Assembly (NCBI GenBank): GCA_001599595.1
Contig: BCHH01000009.1
Location: 1,986,503-2,050,502, forward strand
Reading direction: 5' to 3'
Length of the DNA: 64,000 nt
Origin: Beverwykella pulmonaria
Lineage: Eukaryota > Ascomycota > Dothideomycetes > Pleosporales > Melanommataceae
Shown: positions 56,886 to 64,000 of the stretch, one piece after another
Layout of the letters: the number at the start of each line of letters is the position of its first letter
Numbering within the stretch: position 1 is the stretch's first letter
Notes under the pieces: model-generated
What the model was told of the DNA's origin: nothing
Seen by the model: the letters and a program-made list of their open reading frames with translations, nothing else
Database searches by the model: none
Translations under genes and position numbers: made by a program

Positions 56886-57872
56886 TCAACGCTCCGCCCA
56901 AAACATGTCGATATCCGCAGGAAGCTCGATCCCATTCCTCTCCGCAAACAACTTCCAGTTATACACCGGCATATACCACTGCTTAGCACTGACCTTCATC
57001 TTCTTCCACGGCATGCCCAGTCCCGCTCGCGTCTTCTTATACACCTTTGGATATACAATTGACTCCAGCTCCCCGCCCTTGCCCTGGATGCACAATTCCA
57101 AGCACCGCGCAAACCACTCTGCCACCCCGGTGATCTGTACCTCCTTGATACCGCGGAGTGTCGCGAGAGCTTCGAGCGCAAATTGGCCTTTTGGTACCGT
57201 GCCAGGCTGGTACAGCCACAGCGCCTCATAAGAGGAGTATTGCACCTTAAGGTTCGTGAGGAGCGACTTCTGGTGTTCGTCTTCTGTGTGGTCTTTTAAG
57301 ATCTTGACGAAGAGAGAGAGGCGGCCATGGTGGCGACGCGTGGCCCAGTACTGGTTGCTGTAGGCCGGCATCATCATGATAGAGATGCTGCGCAGGTCCC
57401 GCAGCAGCGAGAGACGGTGAGGCGCACCGAGGGGCCCGAAGACGTCCGGCGATTGGAGGGAGTCCACGTCGCGAGGGGAGGCGTCGATGGTGAGCGAGTA
57501 TGTGTTGGAACCGTAGAGGACCGCTGTTGTATTGGTTAGCTGATGCAGAGTCGAATTGGGTTGGATGAGGTGGGTTGGCTTGCCTCGTGCTTCGGTCAAA
57601 ATCAGTCTGTTCACTAGGAATAGCGATATTGCTCCACCCTTGATGAGGTTTCGATATTGCCAGTTCATATGCCGGGTTGCAGGTACTATCACCGGTCGAC
57701 TTACTACACCGTTGCGGTTGGGTGGTGCGATGACTATGTCTTCGTTCGGCACCCGCCATTTCATGCTATTGAGGTCAATTTCGACAGCGTGAGGGAGAAG
57801 GTGCTGGTAGACATTGACACGAAGCTCAGCTGGCAAGTCCAGAAACCGGAAGGTTGTGTTGTTGGTGCCCAT
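56886..57872 (-). CDS. 2EXR/F-box-like protein, tandem copy 2
   Basis: Best model: exons 57872-57584 and 57523-56886, 308 aa. It begins MGTNNTTFRFLDLPAELRVN and then VYQHLLPH. Core blocks are LYGSNTYSLTIDASPRDVDS, DVFGPLGAPHRLSLLRDLRS and RRHHGRLSLFVKIL, shared with copy 1. Between EAR and VLYG lie 60 bp beginning GCAAGC, containing GCTAACC and ending AACAG. Removing them gives the same junction as copy 1 (EAR-A-x-LYG), so this is probably a GC-AG intron. Being a multiple of three and stop-free, it would add 20 residues (328 aa) if retained. Confidence 0.8.
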   Translation of the reverse strand: MGTNNTTFRFLDLPAELRVNVYQHLLPHAVEIDLNSMKWRVPNEDIVIAPPNRNGVVSRPVIVPATRHMNWQYRNLIKGGAISLFLVNRLILTEARGKPTHLIQPNSTLHQLTNTTAVLYGSNTYSLTIDASPRDVDSLQSPDVFGPLGAPHRLSLLRDLRSISIMMMPAYSNQYWATRRHHGRLSLFVKILKDHTEDEHQKSLLTNLKVQYSSYEALWLYQPGTVPKGQFALEALATLRGIKEVQITGVAEWFARCLELCIQGKGGELESIVYPKVYKKTRAGLGMPWKKMKVSAKQWYMPVYNWKLFAERNGIELPADIDMFWAER

Positions 57873-58735
57873 TGAGACCGCTCCAAGACACAGAATTGTA
57901 TCGTTCTGTCTTTGAGCAAGATCTTGCGCGGGCGCGCTGCTGCCTACTTTTTGTGCTTCTCCTCTACGTTGCGGGGTTGTGGTGTTGATTATTGGTGAGG
58001 CAGGCTGAAACTAAAGCGGCGCTGGGCGGACCTTTCTTCATTGGGCGGCGCGAGGCTGCAGCACAGCCTTGGTTAGGCGGCAATGGAAAAGACACCCACA
58101 GGAGCGTACGATAGGGACGAGGGTGAACAACCAACGAAGAAAGCACGTTGGCTGAGTCATGGTGTCAGGATGAGAAAGAAAGACGGTATGAAAAAGGCAG
58201 TTGAGTTGGTTTGGACTGGCCATGGCTAACCAAAAATGTAAGAAGACTTAGCAAACACTTGTGGAATTTGTTTTTGGAGGACGTATCATAAGCATCTGCA
58301 AATTTCCACCGATTGAGTCCGATTGAGCACTGTTACCTTGCCAGTCTTTTGTCTTGGATTAGGTAGGCGTCTGCTGGCTTCACAGATTCCCCTTGGAGAT
58401 GGTGAGCTGCAGGAGTAGTTTCGCGACAGCCATCTGCCTCTGGGCCATTTCTCCCCCTCGTTGTTCTGCAGCGTAGAAGAAAGAAACAAGACACCCAATC
58501 TTTGACCTAGAGGAGGACATGGTAGGTGCATATGGCAGGGAGGAGAGACCGAGAAGAGAGGGACAGAGCGCCGATTCCCGTCCGCAGCCTTCAACAGCCG
58601 TCTCGCAATCCTCTTTCGGCTTCGATTATCGAAGAGTGTGTTCGTTGAGCGACTTCCCATGGTGCCGGGGCTTGGATCACGAGGGACTCGCCCTTTCCCA
58701 AAGCGGAACGTGTTGGCTTCGTTTCTCTTTCACCC
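57873..58735. other. Intergenic region
   Basis: About 860 bp upstream of 2EXR copy 2 and downstream of the HIT gene; only shadow frames seen. Confidence 0.45.
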
Positions 58736-59375
58736 CTACCTCTCTGCCTCCTCCTTGGTCATCTCATCCGCTAGCCACTCTGCCTCCTTCATCATGTCTT
58801 CCTCGCTCCTCGGTGGCCGACTCTCATCATCATCCACAGCCGGAAACCGCGCCCTCTTCCCCTCCTCTTTCACCTCCCCGTTCCTCTCCCTCAATTGCCC
58901 TCCCAGATCGCCCTCCTCGCCCTCCATCATGCCGTATATGGCATCGATGCCCCCTCTCTCGGCCAGATCCTCTTTCCGCCGGGGAATGATGTGGGCATGC
59001 ACGTGTGGGACGCTTTGTCCGGCGTCCACGCCATCCTGGATGGCGATGTTCAGGGAGGTGGCGTTGAAGACGCGTTCTACCATGCGTGACACACTCTGCA
59101 CGGTGAGGAAGAGGTCCTGGACTTCGGCGGCGGAAAGGTCGTGCAGGCGCGGGACGACGCGGCGAGGGGAGACGAGGACATGGCCTGGGAGAAGCGGCTT
59201 GAGGTTTACGAGGGCATAGGAGAGCGGCGTGGTATGGAAGACCTGGCGAGCGTTAGTATGCTATCTCGTTGTCGTCGCGGTGTCGCAGCTGCGCTTGCAG
59301 CAGCGACGGGCGCACCTGGCTGGTCACCACGAAGGACCCAAACTTGATCACGGCATCCTTTGCAAGCGGCGACAT
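58736..59375 (-). CDS. HNT2: FHIT-type HIT hydrolase (diadenosine polyphosphate hydrolase)
   Basis: Two exons (59375-59316, 59242-58736; GTGCGC donor, perfect TACTAACG branch site) give 188 aa. The start MSPLAKDAVIKFGSFVVTSQ joins VFHTTPLSYALVNLKPLLPG and then HVLVSPRRVVPRLHDL, as in FHIT. QDGVDAGQSVPHVHAHIIPR contains the histidine triad. After about residue 110 an acidic insert replaces the animal linker before RSEEDMMKEAEWLADEM, equivalent to the FHIT C-terminal helix. It should cleave Ap3A/Ap4A to AMP plus ADP or ATP, as yeast Hnt2 does. Confidence 0.92.
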
Positions 59376-60557
59376 GCCTTGCTGTCCCACGCTGTCTGGG
59401 AGAAAAAAACCTTCTCTCAGCGGGGTAGGCGTCGAATCCTCTTCCTGGCCAAGTGCAAGAAGTTCGGTGATCGAGCGGAATGCAGCCTGCTCCTCCGCAC
59501 GCAATCGGCTCGGTTCCCGTTGGACGCAGGGTACACGGCCCTCCCATGAATGCGTGACTAGCGTCGCCCGGGCCATGACCTGTGTAAGCAGCGGCGAAGA
59601 TATGTTATTTTCCAGATGCACGGGCCTCATTTGTAACGACGCTAGTCACTCATTCATGAGAGGGCCCTGTTCTGTGCTGTCGAGACACAAGCTGACGCGG
59701 GTCTCGAAGCGACGTCACCTGGGCGCCAACGCGTGCGTCGATTGTGCAAATGTATTCGTGATTGCCCGCGCCCTTGCCCGCGCCCTCGCCCGCGTCATGG
59801 TGGGGTGCGCAGCCCCGGGCAAGCTGCAAAACGCACATGCAGACTCAACACCAGGGCAGCACCCCCGACCCCGACGGCAGTATAAATCTGGGCCATGGCC
59901 AGCATCGCGAGGAGCGTGGGCGTGCACTTTGTTCTGATTTGCATTTGCGTCGGCGCTTGCTTATCTCTTGGTCGATATCTTGTACGCGAGCTCGCTCTCG
60001 CTTTTTCTTCGCTGGCACGCGTTTTTGTGGGCTGTGGTGGAGCCTCATTGCAGCCACCTCTTTCACGAGCCCGCACCCGCGCCCGCGCCCGCGCGCCCTC
60101 CATCACTTGGCTGCATAGTTTCGTGCCAGCTTCAGCTTGAGCTTCAGCATCTATATCAAACAACCACCCCACCGCTCTCCGACTCGACACCATCTCGCGC
60201 CTGAGTGTGTCTGCGCAGGGGCGGACCACCATCTGTCCATCTTGGCTCGACAGCACCGACAGTCTTACGCCCGCGCGGAGCTACAGACAGGACGGAACCC
60301 CACCGCCGTATCACTGCCTCACTCACCACCTGAGAGTCTTGTCAACGGTACAGCGTTTCAACCTAGTACGGGCATCTTCGACATCGACTCATAAGAAGCC
60401 CACCGCGCGCTACGGTCTTTTTTTTTTTGCGAATCCCTCAGCGCATCCTCAGCCAACAATCAATTCCCCAACCCGATCCGGTGCATCCAACCGTCTCTCA
60501 ACAAGCCAATCGCCTGCCCCCATCCTCCCTCCGACGCTCTCACTTTCAACCAAAACA
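59376..60557. other. Long divergent promoter HNT2 / STEEP1-like
   Basis: A 1.2-kb spacer. GC-rich near-repeats GCCCGCGCCCTT occur at 59763-59795 and CCCGCG units at 60070-60097. The stretch 60420-60557, before the plus-strand start, is pyrimidine-rich. Overlapping frames on both strands reflect base composition. Confidence 0.5.
59763..59795. repeat. GCCCGCGCCCTY short tandem repeat
   Basis: Three imperfect copies; a similar CCCGCG-rich tract follows at 60070-60097. Confidence 0.7.
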
Positions 60558-61109
60558 ATGGACATCTCCCTCTCCTCGCGGCCCCACTTCTCCGCTCCCA
60601 CCCCCCCGGGTGCATCCAAGATCTCCCTAGCGGCTTCCAACACCGTCTACACATACCACTGTCTGTGTACTCACCTCTTGGTCGCGACCACGACCCCCCT
60701 CCCATCCCTCCCGACCCGGCAGAACAGCTTGGACAAGGCCCACATCATGCCACTGCCCCCGCCGCCTAGCAAGTCCACAGCTAAGAACAACAACACGCAT
60801 GCGCTGCCCAACGACCACTACGGTCTCCTCCTCTCCACGACCCTCTCCCGCACCCCCGAGATGCTGTGCACCGACGCCGGCTTCGAGAAGCGGTACATCC
60901 AGAAGTGCGGACGGTGCGCTCTCACCGTCGGGTACCAGCTCGATTGGGCGCAGTTCGAGGACGAGAAGAAGGTCGGCAGACGGGAGGACATCGTGTACCT
61001 CCTGCCCGGAGGCTTCGTCACGACACGAGACATGGTCATGGGCAAGGCCGCCGGCGGCGCCGAGAAGTTTGGCGTGGTCTCGGACATGGTCACCAAGGTG
61101 GAGGCTTGA
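60558..61109 (+). CDS. STEEP1 (UPF0428/CXorf56) family protein
   Basis: Single exon, 183 aa. The family starts with a short cysteine motif after a β-strand, here TVYTYHCLCTHLLVATTTPL. The centre, TDAGFEKRYIQKCGRCALTV plus GYQLD, matches the ERQYRKKCAKCGLPLFYQ region of the human protein, giving two paired cysteine motifs that may hold a metal. A Pro/Ser/Lys insert separates them. The C-terminus ends YLLPGGFVTTRDMVMGK and AEKFGVVSDM. In animals STEEP1 helps STING leave the ER and also associates with spliceosomes. Fungi lack STING, so the ancestral role is probably different. The start is the first ATG that retains the family N-terminus. Confidence 0.8.
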   Translation: MDISLSSRPHFSAPTPPGASKISLAASNTVYTYHCLCTHLLVATTTPLPSLPTRQNSLDKAHIMPLPPPPSKSTAKNNNTHALPNDHYGLLLSTTLSRTPEMLCTDAGFEKRYIQKCGRCALTVGYQLDWAQFEDEKKVGRREDIVYLLPGGFVTTRDMVMGKAAGGAEKFGVVSDMVTKVEA

Positions 61110-61595
61110 TGGTGCGTCTTCAAGCGGGATAGAACGGAATGCATCACGACTTTCATAAATTCGGTAATCATGTAAATTTCACTACGAGATGGCGTTCAAT
61201 CGACGACGGGACACTCTCTTTCAGGCGAACGGAACGGAACGGAACGGCGCGCTGGCTTGCATTGTCTACACTAGATACCCCATTGGCGAACGCGCAGGGC
61301 TTTCTTCCCAGCTTGAGAAGCAGGAAATGCCTACATAGATCGCGTCCCATATGGACCAAAAACAAGAGTTCATATCCAAACTTCGGTTTCCATATCCGTG
61401 CATTGCATTGCATTGCATTGCGTTCTATGCGTGCCTTCTGACTCCCCCAAGCCCCCGTGAAAAAATACAATCAACGCCGGTGTGAACATGCTAGTAACCC
61501 CGCATCTCAATTCGTACATGTCACCATGCTGCTCCGCGCCGTGCTATACCGAGAGAAATCGTAGAAGGGGAAGATCGACAGAGAAGAACGAAGGT
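61110..61595. other. Intergenic region between convergent genes
   Basis: Contains three GGAAC units at 61231-61245 and four CATTG units at 61401-61420; otherwise nothing. Confidence 0.5.
61401..61420. repeat. (CATTG)4 microsatellite
   Basis: Four perfect copies of CATTG in the 3' intergenic region. Confidence 0.85.
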
Positions 61596-62152
61596 TTAGT
61601 TCTCCGCAATCGTCTTGACGAACTCTGTAATCGCATTAGTACATGGGCGGGGAAGTGGGATGTTGTATCGTACCTCGATAATCAATCTCGTTGTTGTTCG
61701 TATCAATGGTGCTCTTGAACAGCTCGTCCACCTCCTCCTCGCTCATCTTCTCACCCAGATTCGTCAAAATGTATTTGATTTGGCCCTTGCCGACGAACCC
61801 GCTGCGGTCCTTGTCAAAGACCTGGAACCCCCGGATGTACTCTTCGATGTCGAAGGGCTCGCGGAAACCGCCAGGCCGGTTGAGGATCTTAGAGAAGGTT
61901 TCAAAGTCGACTAGCACACATACGGGTCAGCATCTGCTCCAGCTTTGGGTTCGGAGTTGAGGGAGGGTGTGAGAACTTACAGTCTGCGCCGAGTCCTCGT
62001 TCCAAATCCCCAATCTCAGCCAACGTTGGGTTCTGCCCGCACGCCCTCAGCAGATCGCCCAGAGCGCCGCGGTCAACGCGCCCGTTGCCTCGCTTGTCAA
62101 AAAGCTGGAAGGCTTCGCGGTAGTTGGTAGAGGCCTGTTTGTTGTTATCCAT
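61596..62152 (-). CDS. cdc4: Myosin essential light chain (EF-hand, Cdc4-like)
   Basis: Three exons (62152-61981, 61910-61674, 61624-61596) give 145 aa. EF-hand order: YREAFQLFDKRGNGRVDRGA, FDFETFSKILNRPGGF, YIRGFQVFDKDRSGFVGKGQ, then KYILTNLGEKMSEEEVDELF and DTNNNEIDYREFVKTI. Only the third loop, DKDRSGFVGKGQ, comes near a calcium-binding consensus and its last position is not acidic, as usual for light chains. The layout matches S. pombe Cdc4 and Aspergillus/yeast Mlc1, which bind myosin IQ motifs at the cytokinetic ring and septum. The last exon encodes only EFVKTIAEN. An ATG followed by GTAAGT at 62447-62449, with a TTGCAG acceptor at 62168-62173, could form an extra first exon adding six residues, or a leader intron. 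Confidence 0.93.
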
Positions 62153-63647
62153 TGCTGTTCTTTCAATCTGCAAGTGCGAGTGTTGTTGTTTGTGGTGGTG
62201 GTACTGCGCGCAGAAAGAGACGGAAAAAGGTTATCAAGGGAGTGGATGGGGAATGGTGTTGTCGCACAACACGATGCAAGGGCGGTGTTGGTATGGATAG
62301 AAGGGAAAGGGAAGTTGCTGCTGTTGTTGCTGTTGTCGCCGGCCGTTCTTGCACGTTGAGGCGGCAGAAACGGATCCGGGGGCAGCAGCGACCCGTCTGC
62401 GCCGTTCATGTGACACTTGCGTGATGGGAAGGAGGGGCCGACTTACCATTGTGAAGATGTTCTATAGGGACGGCGGGGAAAAGATGCTGGAGAATAATGT
62501 CGAGAGCGTAGAAATGCGTGTTGATCGTCAAGCAAAGACAGAAGGGGGGTTTTTGGATGTTTGACGAACGAGCGGTGACAGGGGTGCAGAATTGTCGCCA
62601 AGGCTGAGGGCTGTTGCTGGAGGAACAGGTCAACACACCAGCGGATTACCCTCTTAGTGCAAGGAACTTCACTTTCAAGTTTGCCACACAGATAGTAACA
62701 GGACGGGAAGTCTTTGGAGCATGTAGTAACGCCATCCCTATCGCATCGACCGTTCATGTCTCCATCAGAGCGGAGCTGAGGACTTCACCGCTCCCGCTTG
62801 TACGCTACCGGTGGGTGCATAAGGAGAATATACGTATCTTCGCCTCATGTTCTTCCTTTCCATCTCATATAGTCACTTTCGAGGGGTCTCCTTCTCCGCA
62901 TATATCCAAAACGAAATTCAAGCTATGTTTGGTACATCTCGTATCCTATATGGATGTTGTTCTGACATGCGTTGTCAGCCCAGGGTCAGTACTAATCAAT
63001 CCTCGACTTCAGAGTCGCTCTTCGACAGGGCATGTCCCGTCAGAGGCAGGAACTCACACCAATTAACCACCACCTGATCATTTTTATCTGCTTCTCTCCA
63101 TCAACGTCACCAAGGCATGACTTAGCTCGAAGCTTGCGCAAAGCTTAGTCTCCATTCCTCTCTAGTCTCCTTAGCAGCTGCCAGCTGAGCCCCCGTCGCA
63201 TGCTACCCCCAACTAGAAATTTTACCGTCCATAGCCTTGAGGCTTTGCTATATCTCTCGTCAGGTTCTTCCTTACAAACGGTTACGGCCAGCCTTTGAAG
63301 CGAGCCAATACGAGGTTGTGGCGCTCTCTTGGCCTGCGTGTTTGAAGATGAGCTGAAAAGTAGCAAACTTGCAATTGGTCCTTGGAGCTGCGGAACACTA
63401 CGCAAGCCTAAGAATACGTTCAGCTGGCTGACTGTTTGCGGGAGGGGCAGTGAAGTGACGGAGTAATATGAAGAGGCTTGCAGTGCATATTTTGGATCAG
63501 CCCTAGGAGAGGAGCTCTTCCTCTCCGCTTTTTTTGCGCCTCTCCCTTTCTTATAGCTCTTGTAGTGGCGTTGTTCTTCGCAGTATCAATTGATGTTCAC
63601 TCTTCTCTTTGCATAATCCCAATCCTCGCTATATCGATTCGATCACT
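62153..63647. other. Intergenic region
   Basis: Upstream region of the light-chain gene and of the fasciclin-like gene. A 150-aa plus-strand frame (62614-63066) has no motifs and is not called. Confidence 0.45.
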
Positions 63648-64000
63648 ATGTATTTTCCTTGCCTCCTCCTCCTCCTCTCCACCGCGCTCCCCACAATCGC
63701 GAAAACCCTCCTCGAAGCTATATCCACCATCCCCGATCTCTCAAATTTCACAGCCTTCTACACCTCCAACGAGCTTTTCGCGTCTGCATTCTTCAACAAC
63801 CAAACCCTGTACCCAGTCACCGTCCTTGTCCCCAGCAACAATGCCTTCGCGAACTACCAGGAGCAAACCGGAACACCACTCACAGACCTTCCCCCCGAGA
63901 CACTCCTCACACTGATTCAGTACCACACGCTTATCTCCAGCCTGAGCAAGGAGAACTTGACAAAAGGGAATAGTGGCTCCAGTTCCGGAATGACGACTCC
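63648..64000 (+). CDS. Fasciclin-like secreted protein, N-terminal part
   Basis: The frame opens at the ATG at 63648 and runs off the window after about 117 residues. A leucine-rich signal peptide (CLLLLLSTALPTIA) is followed by TLLEAISTIPDLSNFTAFYT, then VTVLVPSNNAFANYQ, the H1 motif of FAS1 domains, and LIQYHTLISSLSKENL near the position of the YH/H2 region. A glycine/serine stretch follows. FAS1 proteins are extracellular or cell-wall adhesins. Partial at the 3' edge. Confidence 0.78.
   Translation, partial: MYFPCLLLLLSTALPTIAKTLLEAISTIPDLSNFTAFYTSNELFASAFFNNQTLYPVTVLVPSNNAFANYQEQTGTPLTDLPPETLLTLIQYHTLISSLSKENLTKGNSGSSSGMTT

Noticed and set aside
59253..60256. Several 100-220 aa frames around the HNT2 promoter
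   Set aside because: They come from CCCGCG repeats and antisense of HNT2 exon 1; none carries a recognisable domain.
62614..63066. 150-aa plus-strand frame between the light-chain and fasciclin-like genes
   Set aside because: No domain or plausible intron structure; it overlaps the likely promoter of the light-chain gene.

Overview
The window is nuclear DNA from a filamentous ascomycete (Pezizomycotina). The evidence is short introns of about 45-80 bp with GTRNGT donors and CTAAC-type branch sites, a uS17 gene split by three introns, Zn2Cys6 and C2H2/fungal-trans regulators, an ergosterol gene, a STRIPAK MOB gene, and transposon and NLR relics whose decay resembles repeat-induced point mutation (RIP). 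No tRNA, rRNA, CRISPR or bacterial-type operon was seen. I cannot place it to order or genus. All splice models come from reading junctions by eye and checking that the reading phase stays consistent; none is backed by transcripts.

Layout. 1-1650: transposon graveyard with a complete small pogo-like MITE and a decayed non-LTR retrotransposon tail. 1651-10843: EEF1AKMT4-like methyltransferase, a divergent pair of paralogous secreted proteins, a 2EXR/F-box-like protein, the very-long-chain 3-ketoacyl-CoA reductase and ribosomal protein uS17. 11521-16747: a three-gene group (Dal5-like permease, DCG1-like Asp/Glu/hydantoin racemase, Zn2Cys6 regulator) that looks like a small nitrogen-scavenging cluster, with GATAAG sites and CGG palindromes between the divergent transporter and racemase. 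16880-26158: a fungal G1-G4 GTPase, ERG28, GAL7 back to back with a YIP1-family gene, and YRB2. 27845-36030: accessory block with an F-box protein, a small unknown protein, a secreted NucA/NucB-type nuclease ending at an AT-rich tract, a broken NLR WD40 tail, an extracellular phosphodiesterase-like enzyme, a MYND finger gene and a broken ABCC transporter domain. 36762-46681: large C2H2/fungal-trans regulator with 2.9 kb of upstream DNA, MOB3/phocein and ZNG1. 46682-50057: gene-poor. 50058-64000: Arg/Glu/His repeat protein, coiled-coil protein, thymidylate synthase with an upstream MCB box, two tandem 2EXR/F-box-like paralogs (one with a probable GC-AG intron), a FHIT-type hydrolase, a STEEP1-family protein, the myosin essential light chain and the start of a fasciclin-like secreted protein.

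Most genes are unlinked housekeeping functions. The only set that plausibly works together is the permease-racemase-regulator group. The secreted pair and the tandem 2EXR genes are local duplications. The stretch at 31-36 kb concentrates fast-evolving and decaying genes, as expected of an accessory island.
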